Positions 1 through 8,432 of a DNA stretch of 64,000 bases are shown in pieces. Position 1 is the stretch's first letter, and each line of letters begins with the position of its first letter. Source of the stretch: Streptomyces armeniacus (lineage in GTDB: Bacteria > Actinomycetota > Actinomycetes > Streptomycetales > Streptomycetaceae). Under the pieces are notes generated by a model. That model was not told the origin of the DNA. It did not search any database and saw only the letters and a list, made by a program, of their open reading frames with translations. The position numbers were made by a program, and so were the translations under genes. Where the stretch lies: assembly GCF_003355155.1 (NCBI RefSeq), contig NZ_CP031320.1, forward strand, positions 6,005,367 to 6,069,366, read 5' to 3'.

Positions 1-751
1 CGGGGCCGTCCGCGGCCTGGTCCTGGAGCACGCCGAAGGTGTGGATGGCCGGATACTTGTCGAGGTTGCCGAACTGCACGGGCAGCTCGCCCTCCTGCTT
101 CAGCTTCGGCAGCGCGGCGGTGAACTCGGCCCAGGTGCGCGGCGGTTCGACGCCCGCCTTCTCCAGGACGTCCTTGTTGTAGTAGAGGCCGATGTACTCG
201 CCGGTCTGCGACAGGCCGTAGAGCCGTCCGGTGCCGAAGTTCATCCCGTCCACGGACACGCGGTTGAGGTCGAGGAGGGTGTTCGGGTAGCGGCTGTTCC
301 AGCCGTAGATGCCCGCGTAGTTGTCCAGCGGGGTGAGCATCCCGGCCTTCGCGAAGGCCACCATGTCGGCGTAGCCCTGGTTGGCCTGGACGACGTCGGG
401 CGGGTTGTTGCCGGAGAGGGCGAGCTTCAGCGTGGTCTTCAGATCGGTGAAGCTGCGCGCGACGCGCTTGATCCGGACGTTCGGGTACTTGTCCTGGAAC
501 TCCTTGTTCAGCTTCTCGATCTCGGCGTTCTGACCGCCGCGTACCTCCTGGTCCCAGACCGTCAGCGTCACCTTCCCCTCCTTCGAGGGGTCGGGGACGG
601 CGGTGGCGTCACCGGCGCCGCCGGAGCCCGCGCCGGACCCGTCGGTGCCGGGCACGCACGCGGCGCCGAGCAGCGCCATGCCGAGGGCCAGCGCGACCGC
701 GGACGCGCGGGCACGGCGGCGCGGGGACGCCCCGCTGCGGGGGAAGCTCAT
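1..751 (-). CDS. ABC sugar transporter substrate-binding lipoprotein (3' part beyond window)
   Basis: This is the N-terminal 250 codons of an extracellular solute-binding protein of the sugar-ABC family (family 1). It would bind an imported carbohydrate outside the membrane and deliver it to a permease pair that is not in the window. The start is fixed by ATG at 749-751 with GAGAGGAG just upstream. Residues 1-31 form a basic then hydrophobic signal sequence ending at Cys-32, a plausible lipoprotein cysteine, although Gly at -3 makes the lipobox imperfect. The mature part carries family landmarks: VTLTVWDQEV, the NNPPDVVQANQGYADM block, and GLYYNKDVLEKAGVEPPRTW. It follows the PfkB kinase gene on the same strand after 52 bp, so the two probably form an operon with further transporter genes to the left. 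Substrate unknown. Confidence 0.9.
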   Translation of the reverse strand, partial: MSFPRSGASPRRRARASAVALALGMALLGAACVPGTDGSGAGSGGAGDATAVPDPSKEGKVTLTVWDQEVRGGQNAEIEKLNKEFQDKYPNVRIKRVARSFTDLKTTLKLALSGNNPPDVVQANQGYADMVAFAKAGMLTPLDNYAGIYGWNSRYPNTLLDLNRVSVDGMNFGTGRLYGLSQTGEYIGLYYNKDVLEKAGVEPPRTWAEFTAALPKLKQEGELPVQFGNLDKYPAIHTFGVLQDQAADGP

Positions 752-803
752 CGTCAGCAACTCCTCTCGGCGCCGGCGGCCGGTGCCGTCTGCCCGGTGC
801 CTG

Positions 804-1925
804 TTACGACGCGCGGAAACCGATGGTCGGGGTGGCGCGGCGGAGCGATCCCTCGTGGCCGCCGGTCGGCAGCAGGTCCTCGAGGAAGCGGTAACGCCGC
901 ATCACTTCTTCGCTCTGCCCGCCGCACCGCGTGGCGTACTGCCACCAGGCGGCGACTTCGCGCCACCCGGGCGCGGACAGCGATCCGCCGAAGTGCTGTA
1001 CGGACAGCCCGGCGGTGAGGTTCGCGAACGCGAGCCGGTCCGCGAGCGGCCAGCCCGCCAGCGTGCCCGTGGTGAACCCGGCCATGAACACGTCGCCCGC
1101 GCCCGTCGGGTCCAGCGCCTCCACGCGCAGCGACGGCACGTCGGCCGTCTCGCCGGTCACGCCGTCGACGGCGACCGCGCCGCCGGACCCCTTGGTGACG
1201 ACGGCGATCGGCACCAGTTCGGCCAGCGCGCGTACGGCGGCCTCGGGGGTGTCCGTACGGGTGTAGTGCATCGCCTCGGTGGCGTTGGGCAGGAACGCGT
1301 GGCAGAAGGACAGGTCGGCGAGGGTGTCCGGGTCCCAGGCGCCGGTCTCGTCCCAGCCGACGTCCGCGAAGATCATGCTGCCCTCGGCGTGCGCCTGGCG
1401 CACCCAGTCCTCCAGCCGGCCCGGGTCCAGCGAGGTCACGCAGGCGCGCGAGCGCGGCCGCTCCGCCGCGCTCACGCACGGCTTGGGCGCCGCGTGGCCA
1501 TGGGAGATCATGGTGCGCTCGCCCTCGTACGCCATGGACACGGTGACCGGCGAGTGCCAGCCGGGCGCGCGGTGGGAGGGGGCGAGATCGATGCCCTCGT
1601 TGTCGGCGAGTCCCTCCCAGCAGTAGTCGCCGTACACGTCGTCGCCGAACGTCGCCGCCAGCGACGTGCGCAGGCCGAGCCGGCGCAGCGCGGTGGCCAT
1701 GTTGGCGACGCCGCCGGGGCTGGAGCCCATGCCGGTGGCCCACGACTCGGTGCCGCGTACGGGCGCGTGGTCGAGGCCGGTGAAGATGATGTCCAGGAAG
1801 ACGGTGCCGGTCAGGAAGACGTCCACGTCCGGGCCCTCGTCCTGGCGCACGGCGGCCAGCGGGTCCACGGGCGCGGGTGCGGGCGCCGGCCGGGCCGTAC
1901 CCGGGCTGCGTGGCGTGTTGCTCAA
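804..1925 (-). CDS. PfkB-family carbohydrate kinase
   Basis: A 373-residue ribokinase/PfkB-type sugar kinase, a usual length for the family. The N-terminal family motif appears as GMGSSPGGVANMATALRRLG near residues 65-85. The C-terminal signature DPTGAGDVFMAGF, with the catalytic Asp in GAGD, lies near residue 270. I chose the TTG at 1923-1925 because GGGGAG and GAGAGGGA lie just upstream; the frame is open far beyond it but has no family-like sequence there. It is divergent from a DeoR-type regulator and followed by the sugar-binding lipoprotein. The likely role is phosphorylation of a sugar brought in by that ABC system, in the cytoplasm. The pairing with GH4 across the divergent promoter suggests one sugar regulon. 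The exact sugar cannot be read from the sequence. Confidence 0.85.
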   Translation of the reverse strand: MSNTPRSPGTARPAPAPAPVDPLAAVRQDEGPDVDVFLTGTVFLDIIFTGLDHAPVRGTESWATGMGSSPGGVANMATALRRLGLRTSLAATFGDDVYGDYCWEGLADNEGIDLAPSHRAPGWHSPVTVSMAYEGERTMISHGHAAPKPCVSAAERPRSRACVTSLDPGRLEDWVRQAHAEGSMIFADVGWDETGAWDPDTLADLSFCHAFLPNATEAMHYTRTDTPEAAVRALAELVPIAVVTKGSGGAVAVDGVTGETADVPSLRVEALDPTGAGDVFMAGFTTGTLAGWPLADRLAFANLTAGLSVQHFGGSLSAPGWREVAAWWQYATRCGGQSEEVMRRYRFLEDLLPTGGHEGSLRRATPTIGFRAS

Positions 1926-2075
1926 GTCCCTCTCGCTCCCCTCTGCGCCGTGCGCTATGAGCCGTGTGGCCGAAAGCCGTCCGGTCGTGACCGACACCTT
2001 GCAGCGTGCGGCCTCAGAATGCAATACCTCGGTCATACTCGCGCAAGGTCGCTCACTCGCGATACATTGCCAGGC
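1926..2075. promoter_or_regulatory. Divergent promoter region with ACTCGCG direct repeats
   Basis: This 150-bp spacer separates the kinase/transporter operon from the DeoR/GH4 operon and must hold promoters for both. Near the regulator start it is less GC-rich and contains two direct copies of ACTCGCG at 2037-2043 and 2055-2061 (18-bp repeat period), framed by GCAAT at 2021-2025 and ATTGC at 2066-2070. Repeats of this kind are plausible DeoR operators. That the neighbouring regulator binds them is inference. Confidence 0.45.
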
Positions 2076-2828
2076 ATGCTCCGCGAGACCCGCCACGAAC
2101 AGCTGCTGCGCATCCTGCGCGAGGAGAGCGTCCTCCCGGTCACCGAGATCGCCAAGCGGCTCGGGATCAGCGAGGCCACCGCCCGCCGCGATGTCGCCGA
2201 CCTCAGCGGCGCGGGACGGCTGCGCAGGGTGTACGGCGGCGCGGTCGCGCGCGACACCGCCGAGCGGCCGTTCGCCGAGGAGGAGGTGGACGACCTCGCC
2301 GCGAAGAACGCCGTCGCCGAGCACGCCTCCGCCCTCATCGAGGACGGCGAGGTGGTGCTGCTGGACATCGGCACCACCACGCTCCAGCTCGCGCGCCGGC
2401 TGCACCAGCGCAAGATCACCGTCGTCACCAGCAACCTGGCCGTATACGAGGAGCTGCGCGGCGACCCGGAGGTGACGCTGATCCTGCTCGGGGGCCAGGT
2501 ACGGCGCAACTACCGTTCCCTGGTGGGCTTCCTCACCGAGTCGAGCCTGCACCAGTTGTGCGTCGACCGGCTGTTCCTCGGCACCAGCGGCGTCCTGCCG
2601 GACGGCAGGGTGCTGGACACCACGGACATCGAAGTGCCCGTGAAACGGGCCATGCTGCGGTCCGCCCGCCATGTCGTCCTCCTCGCCACCGCCAGGAAGT
2701 TCCCCGGCACGGGCAGCGCCCGTGTCTGCGAGGCCGCCGACATCGACACGCTCATCACCGGCCGGACGTCCGATCCGGCCACCCTCGCGGGCTTCCGCGA
2801 GGCCGAAGTGGAGGTAGTTCAGGTATGA
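2076..2828 (+). CDS. DeoR-family transcriptional regulator
   Basis: A 250-residue DeoR-type sugar regulator. Residues 1-60 hold the winged helix-turn-helix: RHEQLLRILREE, then TEIAKRLGISEATARRDVADL. The rest is the DeoRC ligand-sensing domain with IGTTTLQLARRL, TSNLAVYEEL and the LFLGTSGVL block. ATG 2076 gives the classic N-terminus; the frame runs open upstream but without family-like residues. The stop overlaps the GH4 start (ATGA, 2825-2828), so the two are translationally coupled. The regulator presumably senses a phosphorylated sugar and represses both divergent operons from the 1926-2075 spacer. Confidence 0.92.
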   Translation: MLRETRHEQLLRILREESVLPVTEIAKRLGISEATARRDVADLSGAGRLRRVYGGAVARDTAERPFAEEEVDDLAAKNAVAEHASALIEDGEVVLLDIGTTTLQLARRLHQRKITVVTSNLAVYEELRGDPEVTLILLGGQVRRNYRSLVGFLTESSLHQLCVDRLFLGTSGVLPDGRVLDTTDIEVPVKRAMLRSARHVVLLATARKFPGTGSARVCEAADIDTLITGRTSDPATLAGFREAEVEVVQV

Positions 2829-4168
2829 GGCTCACTGTGCTGGGCGGCGGCGGGTTCCGGGTGCCGCTGGTCCACCAGGCCCTGCTCGACGACAGCGGCG
2901 ACCCGGCGGGCCGGTGCACCGAACTCGTCCTGTACGACACCGACCGCGCACGCCTCGACGCCATCGGCGCGGTCCTCACCCAGCAGACGGCGCGGCACGA
3001 GGGGCCCGCCCCGGCCGTACGGGCCACCACGGACCTCGACGACGCCCTGCGCGGCGCCGACTTCGTGTTCTCCGCGATCCGCGTCGGCGGCCTCGCGGGG
3101 CGGGTCTCGGACGAACGGATCTCCCTCGCCGAAGGCGTGCTCGGCCAGGAGACGGTCGGCGCGGGCGGCGTGCTGTACGGGCTGCGCACCCTGCCCGTGG
3201 CCGTACGGATCGCCGAGCGGATCGCCGACGTCGCCCCCGACGCCTGGGTCATCAACTTCACCAACCCCGCGGGCATGGTCACCGAGGCGATGTGCCGGGT
3301 CTTCCGCGAACGCGGCCTGGGCGACCGGGTGATCGGCATCTGCGACTCCCCCGTCGGCCTGTGCCGGCGCGCGGCCCGCGCCCTGGACACCGACCCGGAC
3401 CGGGCCGGCTACGACTACGTCGGCATCAACCACCTCGGCTGGCTCCGCCGCGTCGTCGTGGACGGCAGCGACCGGCTGCCCGAACTGCTCGCGGACGCGC
3501 CTGCGCTGGAGTCGTTCGAGGAGGGCAAGCTGTTCGGCGCGGACTGGCTGCGCGCGCTGGGCGCCCTCCCCAACGAGTACCTCCACTACTACTACTTCAA
3601 CCGCGAAGCGGTGGCCTCCCTCCGCGAAGCGGACGCCACCCGCGGCGAGTTCCTGCACACCCAGCAGTCCGGCTTCTACGAGCGCCTCAACGCGGGCGCG
3701 GACACGGACGCGTACGCCGCCTGGGAGCGCAACCGCCGCGAACGCGAGGAGACGTACATGGCGGAAAGCCGCAAGGCGTCCGGCGGCTGGCAGCGCGACA
3801 GCTGCGACCTGGACGGCGGCGGCTACGACCGGGTGGCCCTGGCCCTGATGCGCGCGATCGCCCGCAACGAGCGCACGACCCTGATCCTCAACGTCCCCAA
3901 CCGCAACGCCGTCCCCGGCGTCGACGCCGACGCCGTCGTGGAGGTCCCCTGCCTGGTGGACGCCGCGGGCGCGCGCCCGCTGTCGACGGGCGCCGTCGCA
4001 CCGGACCAGCTCGGGCTGATGCTGACCCTGAAGGGCGTCGAACGCGCCACCATCGAGGCGGCCCACACCGGCTCCCGCGACGCGGCCCTGCGCGCCCTGG
4101 CCCTGCACCCGCTGGTCGACTCGGTACGCGTGGCGGACCGCATCCTGCACGCGGCGGGCGGGTTCTGA
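2825..4168 (+). CDS. Glycoside hydrolase family 4 (6-phospho-beta-glucosidase-like)
   Basis: A 447-residue GH4 enzyme, normal family length. GH4 enzymes cleave glycosides by an NAD+- and metal-dependent oxidation-elimination route in the cytoplasm. Visible landmarks are the Rossmann start MRLTVLGGGGFRVP, NFTNPAGMVTEA near residue 143, CDSP near 172 (the family's metal-binding Cys) and GINHLGW near 201 (metal-binding His). It is coupled by a 4-bp overlap to the DeoR regulator. No PTS is visible; the neighbouring transporter is ABC-type and the neighbouring kinase PfkB-type. Either the substrate is phosphorylated after uptake or this member acts on an unphosphorylated glycoside. The 6-phospho-beta-glucosidase label is by overall resemblance only. 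Confidence 0.88.
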   Translation: MRLTVLGGGGFRVPLVHQALLDDSGDPAGRCTELVLYDTDRARLDAIGAVLTQQTARHEGPAPAVRATTDLDDALRGADFVFSAIRVGGLAGRVSDERISLAEGVLGQETVGAGGVLYGLRTLPVAVRIAERIADVAPDAWVINFTNPAGMVTEAMCRVFRERGLGDRVIGICDSPVGLCRRAARALDTDPDRAGYDYVGINHLGWLRRVVVDGSDRLPELLADAPALESFEEGKLFGADWLRALGALPNEYLHYYYFNREAVASLREADATRGEFLHTQQSGFYERLNAGADTDAYAAWERNRREREETYMAESRKASGGWQRDSCDLDGGGYDRVALALMRAIARNERTTLILNVPNRNAVPGVDADAVVEVPCLVDAAGARPLSTGAVAPDQLGLMLTLKGVERATIEAAHTGSRDAALRALALHPLVDSVRVADRILHAAGGF

Positions 4169-4216
4169 CCGTACGGGCGCCTGCCCCACGGCCCGCCGCC
4201 CCGTGGCGGGAATCCG

Positions 4217-4245
4217 TGGCACGGACCCGACTCTTCACGTACAGT
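4217..4245 (+). promoter_or_regulatory. Candidate promoter for a leaderless transcript
   Basis: TGGCAC at 4217-4222 and TACAGT at 4240-4245 are spaced by 17 bp, and the ATG of the next gene begins 7 nt after the -10 hexamer, at the expected transcription start. No purine-rich ribosome binding site lies between them. This fits a leaderless mRNA, which is common in actinomycetes, but it is only a pattern match. Confidence 0.5.
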
Positions 4246-4251
4246 AGCCAC

Positions 4252-4605
4252 ATGGACACGGAGGCGGCAGCCGCCCTGGTCTCGGTCGCGGCGAGGAGCG
4301 TCGCGACCTCCGCGGGTCAGAGCGCCTGGACCTCTCTGGTTTCACTGGTCCGGCGCACCCTGGGCCGCGAGGCCGAGCCGGCGACACCGGAGGACAGCGA
4401 GGCCGTACGGGTCCTGGAGGGCCGCCTCGTCGAACGGGCGGGCGCCGACCCGGAGTTCGCGCGGCAGCTGTGCGAGTGGGCGGAAGCGCACCGGGAGTTG
4501 CTGCCGGACGGCGGCGCGGTGCACAACACAATCGGGGGCGACGCCTGCGTCCACGGCCCGGTCATCCAGGCGCGCGACATCCACGGCGACATCTCGTTCG
4601 GCTAG
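4252..4605 (+). CDS. Small actinobacterial protein with C-terminal VIQARDIHG motif
   Basis: A 117-residue protein of unknown function. Residues 5-35 are a small-residue helix (AAAALVSVAARSVATSAG), the middle is charged and helical, and the C-terminus is a short beta-like motif, NTIGGDACVHGPVIQARD followed by IHGDISFG. I have seen similar GxVxQAxxIxG tails on many streptomycete proteins, including nucleotide-binding signalling proteins, but no function is established that I can cite. Its stop codon overlaps that of the convergent SDR gene by 4 bp. The start is supported by the promoter geometry at 4217-4245 rather than by an RBS. Confidence 0.7.
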   Translation: MDTEAAAALVSVAARSVATSAGQSAWTSLVSLVRRTLGREAEPATPEDSEAVRVLEGRLVERAGADPEFARQLCEWAEAHRELLPDGGAVHNTIGGDACVHGPVIQARDIHGDISFG

Positions 4606-5444
4606 AGCGCCGGGGCCGACAGCGCTTCCGAGCGCTCCCACAACTGCCGTGCCAGGTCAGCGTCGTGGGCGAGCCGGTTGAGCCCCTTCCCCGGTTTGCG
4701 CTTTGCGTAGTACTCGCCTGACCGCCAGTCGGCGCCGGGCCGGCCCTCGGCGAGCCAGACCAGCTGGTCGGCGCCTTTCTCGGGCGTCGTCAGCAGCACC
4801 GCGCGGGACAGGCGGCTGGTGGTCAGGAACCTCATCAGCCGGCTCGTGGTCTGCGCGCCGAAGTTGGTCGCGACATTGCCCGGGTAGAACACGGCGGCGG
4901 ACAGGCCCCGGGCGTGGAAGCGACGGTGCAGCTCCTTGGTGAACAGGACGTTCTCCAACTTGGCGGCGTTGTAGGCGCGGACGGCGCCGAAGCCGCGTTC
5001 CTGGTTGAGGTCGTCGACGTCGAGTGCGCGGACCATGCCTCCGTGGAGGGTCGTCGTCTGGATCACGCTGGCCTTCGAGGCGGCCAGCTTGTCCGTCAGC
5101 AGCCGGGTGAGCAGAAACGGAGCCAGGTGGTTGATCTGGAAGGTCTGCTCGAATCCGTCGGCGGTCCTGGCCGGGTCGCCGAACACACCTCCCGCGTTGT
5201 TGGCGAGCACGTCGATGCGCGGATACGCGGCGTCCAGGTCGGCCGCCAGCTTCCGTACGTCCTCGAGGCGCGCGAAGTCGGCGACGTGGGCGTCCGCCCC
5301 GATCGCGCGGGCGACGGCCTCGGTCTTGCCGGGAGAGCGTCCGACCACCACCACCTGGTGACCGTGTTGCCCGAGCCGACGGGCCGCCGCGGCGCCGATG
5401 CCGTCGCTGGCGCCCGTGATGACGATGGTTTTGCGCTCTTCCAT
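4602..5444 (-). CDS. SDR-family NAD(P)-dependent oxidoreductase
   Basis: A 280-residue short-chain dehydrogenase/reductase of the retinol-dehydrogenase-like group. The cofactor motif TGASDGIG is at residues 10-17, NNAGG near 85, and the YxxxK catalytic pair is in AYNAAK near 165. At the position where the catalytic Ser normally sits (VSS in relatives), I read TTT, so a Thr may substitute. The RBS AAGGGGAAAG precedes ATG 5442-5444. It is divergent from a TetR regulator, the common arrangement in which the regulator controls the oxidoreductase. Its substrate is unknown. Confidence 0.88.
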   Translation of the reverse strand: MEERKTIVITGASDGIGAAAARRLGQHGHQVVVVGRSPGKTEAVARAIGADAHVADFARLEDVRKLAADLDAAYPRIDVLANNAGGVFGDPARTADGFEQTFQINHLAPFLLTRLLTDKLAASKASVIQTTTLHGGMVRALDVDDLNQERGFGAVRAYNAAKLENVLFTKELHRRFHARGLSAAVFYPGNVATNFGAQTTSRLMRFLTTSRLSRAVLLTTPEKGADQLVWLAEGRPGADWRSGEYYAKRKPGKGLNRLAHDADLARQLWERSEALSAPAL

Positions 5445-5504
5445 GGCTTTCCCCTTGCTGAGCCGGCTGCGTCAGATGACACCGTACGCCTAACTCGTCA
5501 GACA

Positions 5505-5533
5505 CTGTCAGGTTCGACTGTACCTGCTAATCT
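5505..5533 (+). promoter_or_regulatory. Candidate TetR promoter with overlapping inverted repeat
   Basis: CTGTCA (5505-5510) and TAATCT (5528-5533) are separated by 17 bp, 9 nt before the TetR start. An inverted repeat, CAGGT at 5509-5513 and ACCTG at 5522-5526, occupies the spacer. That is where a TetR dimer would block its own promoter and, in this 98-bp divergent spacer, the SDR promoter as well. Binding is inference. Confidence 0.45.
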
Positions 5534-5542
5534 CGGGACACC

Positions 5543-6154
5543 ATGAGCGAGAAACATCCCGGCCTGCGGGAGCGCACCCGCCGCGCGGTGACGGCGGAGA
5601 TCGCCGACTCGGCCAAGAGGCTCTTCGTCGAGCAGGGCTTCGACGCCACCACGATCGACGACATCGCCGAGGCCGTCGGCATGTCGCAGCGCAGCGTCTT
5701 CCGCTACTTCGCCACGAAGGAGGAGATCGTCCTCGGCAGGTTCGACCTGGTGGTGGACGACATGCTTGACGCGCTGCGACAGCGCCCGCCCGGCGAGGAG
5801 GTGTGGACCTCGCTGCGCCATGTCCTCGACGTGCTCGTCTCCGTCTCCGAGGCTCCCGGGCAGCGGGACCTGGTGGAGCCGGTGCACCGGCTGGTCTTCG
5901 AGACCCCCACGCTGCTCGCCGGCTACCTGCAGAAGCTCCAGCTCATGCAGGAGGCCGTCGTCGCCCTGCTGCTGGAGCGCGCCGAGGCGGCCGGCCGGCC
6001 CTACGACGCCGACGATCCGGCTCCCCGGGCACTGACGGCCGCCGCGTTCGGGTGCCTCGTCGCCGCACAGCACTCGCTGCTCGCTCCGGGAGCGAAGAGC
6101 ACCTTCGCCGACGCCGTCGACCACGCTCTCGCGACCGTGGGCCCTCGCGTCTGA
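5543..6154 (+). CDS. TetR-family transcriptional regulator
   Basis: A 203-residue TetR/AcrR-type repressor. Residues 10-60 contain the DNA-binding domain: AKRLFVEQGFDATTIDDIAE followed by MSQRSVFRYFATKEEI. The C-terminal two-thirds is an all-helical ligand/dimer domain with no diagnostic residues. It is transcribed away from the SDR gene with 98 bp between the starts, so self-regulation and control of the SDR are likely. The following ThDP enzyme is on the same strand, 120 bp downstream. Confidence 0.92.
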   Translation: MSEKHPGLRERTRRAVTAEIADSAKRLFVEQGFDATTIDDIAEAVGMSQRSVFRYFATKEEIVLGRFDLVVDDMLDALRQRPPGEEVWTSLRHVLDVLVSVSEAPGQRDLVEPVHRLVFETPTLLAGYLQKLQLMQEAVVALLLERAEAAGRPYDADDPAPRALTAAAFGCLVAAQHSLLAPGAKSTFADAVDHALATVGPRV

Positions 6155-6274
6155 GCGGGTACGCGCGCGGCCTCCCGGCGTACGCACCCGGCCCCTCCGG
6201 GTTTCCCGCGCCCCCGACGGGTCACCCGGGCTGGGTCGCTCGTGGACGCCCGTCGCCGAGAGGAGCGCGCACGC

Positions 6275-8107
6275 ATGTCCGAGAAGGTTGCCGACCACGT
6301 TCTGGCCCGGCTGCGGGAGTGGGGCGTCGAGCACGTCTTCGGGTATCCCGGTGACGGCATCAACGGGCTGCTGGCCGCCTGGGAGCGGGCCGGGGACCGG
6401 CCGCGGTTCGTGCAGGCGCGGCATGAGGAGATGTCCGCGTTCCAGGCCGTCGGCTACGCCAAGTTCTCCGGCACGGTCGGGGTGTGCACCGCGACGTCGG
6501 GGCCGGGCGCGATCCATCTGCTGAACGGGCTGTACGACGCCAAGCTGGACCATGTGCCGGTCGTGGCCGTCATCGGCCAGACGGCGCGGACCGCGATGGG
6601 CGGCTCGTACCAGCAGGAGGTGGACCTGCACAGCCTGTACAAGGACGTCGCCTCCGACTTCCTGGAGACCGTGAACGTCCCGGAGCAGCTGCCGAACGTG
6701 CTGGACCGCGCAATCCGCACCGCGTACGCCCGCCGCGCGCCCACCGCCGTGATCATCCCGGCCGACGTGCAGGAGCTGGACTACGAGGCACCCGGGCACG
6801 CGTTCAAGATGGTGCCGTCCAGTCTGGGCGTGAGCGGCTGGACGGCCGTGCCGTCGCAGGAGGCGCTGGAGCGGGCCGCCGAGGCGCTCAACTCCGGGCG
6901 GAAGGTGGCCATGCTGGTCGGGCAGGGCGCCGCCGGTGCCCGCGAGGAGGTGCGGCAGACGGCGGAGAAGCTGCGTGCCGGGGTGGCCAAGGCGCTGCTC
7001 GGGAAGGATGTGCTGCCGGACACGCTGCCGTACGTCACCGGCTCGATCGCCCTGTTGGGCACGCGGCCCTCGTACGAGCTGATGCGGGACTGCGACACGC
7101 TGCTCACGGTGGGATCGAACCTGCCGTACAGCCAGTTCCTGCCGGAGTACGGCCAGGCGCGGGCCGTCCAGATCGACATCGATCCGCACATGGCCGGGCT
7201 GCGCTACCCGTACGAGGTCAACCTGATCGGCGACGCGCAGGCCACCCTCCAGCGGCTGCTGCCGATGCTGCGGGCCAACGAGGAGGGCACGGAGTGGCAG
7301 CAGGCCGTCGAGTCGTCGGTGGACCGCTGGTGGGAGATGCTGTCGCGGCGCGCACGCGTGTCGGCGGACCCGGTCAATCCGGAGTACGTGGCGCACTGCC
7401 TCGATCCGCTGCTGCCCGAGGACGTGATCCTGATGGCGGACTCGGGTTCGGTCGCCAACTGGTACGCGCGCCACCTGCGGATGCGCGGCACCATGCGCGG
7501 GTCGCTGTCGGGCACGCTGGCGACGATGGGGCCGGGGGTGCCGTACGCGATCGGCGCGAAGTTCGCGCATCCGGACCGGCCGGTGATCGCGCTCGTCGGG
7601 GACGGCGCGATGCAGATGAACGGGCTGGCCGAGCTGGTCACCGCCGCCAAGTACCGGCACGAGTGGGACGATCCGCGGCTCGTCGTGGCCGTGTGGAACA
7701 ACCGCGATCTGAACCAGGTCACTTGGGAGATGCGCGCGATGAGCGGCTCACCGCAGTTCGTGCCGTCGCAGTCGATCCCGGACGTGCCGTACGCGTCGTT
7801 CGCCGAGTCCGTCGGGCTGGCGGGCGTGCGGGTGGAGAAGCCCGACCAGGTGGAGGACGCGTGGCGGGAGGCGCTGGCCGCCGACCGGCCGGTGGTGCTG
7901 GACTTCGTCACGGACCCCTCGGTGCCGCCCATCCCCCCGCACGCCTCCTGGGAGCAGATGGAGTCCACGGCGAAGTCGATCCTCAAGGGCGACGTGGAGC
8001 GGGGCCCGGTCGTCCGGCAGGGGTTCAAGGCGAAGGTGCAGGAGTTCCTGCCGGGCCGGGGCGAGGGGCCGCACGAGGAGCACGGGCAGGACGAGCGCGG
8101 GTCCTGA
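6275..8107 (+). CDS. ThDP-dependent enzyme, pyruvate oxidase / acetolactate synthase-like
   Basis: A 610-residue thiamine-diphosphate enzyme with three domains: PYR (1-170), central FAD/dehydrogenase-like (190-330) and PP (370-540). The PYR domain shows FGYPGDGING and the activating Glu in HEEMSAFQAVGYAKFSG. The PP domain shows GDGAMQMNGLAELVTAAKY ending in NNRDLNQVTWE, the Mg/ThDP motif. It most resembles actinobacterial pyruvate oxidase/pyruvate:quinone oxidoreductase-like proteins. ATG 6275 is chosen over an upstream GTG (6242) because GAGAGGAG lies 10 bp before it. The charged C-terminal tail (GEGPHEEHGQDERGS) is not part of the fold. Substrate is inferred from family only. Confidence 0.85.
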   Translation: MSEKVADHVLARLREWGVEHVFGYPGDGINGLLAAWERAGDRPRFVQARHEEMSAFQAVGYAKFSGTVGVCTATSGPGAIHLLNGLYDAKLDHVPVVAVIGQTARTAMGGSYQQEVDLHSLYKDVASDFLETVNVPEQLPNVLDRAIRTAYARRAPTAVIIPADVQELDYEAPGHAFKMVPSSLGVSGWTAVPSQEALERAAEALNSGRKVAMLVGQGAAGAREEVRQTAEKLRAGVAKALLGKDVLPDTLPYVTGSIALLGTRPSYELMRDCDTLLTVGSNLPYSQFLPEYGQARAVQIDIDPHMAGLRYPYEVNLIGDAQATLQRLLPMLRANEEGTEWQQAVESSVDRWWEMLSRRARVSADPVNPEYVAHCLDPLLPEDVILMADSGSVANWYARHLRMRGTMRGSLSGTLATMGPGVPYAIGAKFAHPDRPVIALVGDGAMQMNGLAELVTAAKYRHEWDDPRLVVAVWNNRDLNQVTWEMRAMSGSPQFVPSQSIPDVPYASFAESVGLAGVRVEKPDQVEDAWREALAADRPVVLDFVTDPSVPPIPPHASWEQMESTAKSILKGDVERGPVVRQGFKAKVQEFLPGRGEGPHEEHGQDERGS

Positions 8108-8432
8108 GGAGACGATCCGCGCGGTGGGCGCGCGTAGACAGCACGTCGACGACCCGTGGACAGTCCGCAGACAGCCCGCGGACAGTTGGAATTTGAATCT
8201 GAAACCTTCTTGCGAAACGCCTAAACGTTCGGTCATATGCCAGCCAATTAGGCCGCGCTTTGCGTGAGATGACAGCTCCGCGTAATCAGAGGGACCGGTT
8301 CCGGTCAGGCTCACTGGTGAGTAAGGTGTGACCCACTGCGAGCGGAGCGCTGGTCACGTTCCGAATTCATTCTGCATATCGGAAGGGCGGCGGCGTCATC
8401 GGCACGTACGACGGCAGATTCGGCGATCCGGC
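8108..8432. other. 325-bp spacer, no gene; three GACAG repeats and AT-richer patch
   Basis: No coding sequence is supported here. The first part holds three GACAG words at 12-bp intervals (around 8159-8185). Positions 8186-8240 are unusually AT-rich for the window and may contain a promoter: TTGCGA at 8210-8215 and TCATAT at 8233-8238 with 17 bp between, a weak match. Nothing else is recognisable. Confidence 0.4.

Noticed and set aside
41..1018. Long plus-strand frames opposite the sugar-binding protein and kinase genes
   Set aside because: They are shadows of the minus-strand genes: composition is Arg/Gly/Val-rich, no RBS, no recognisable domain.
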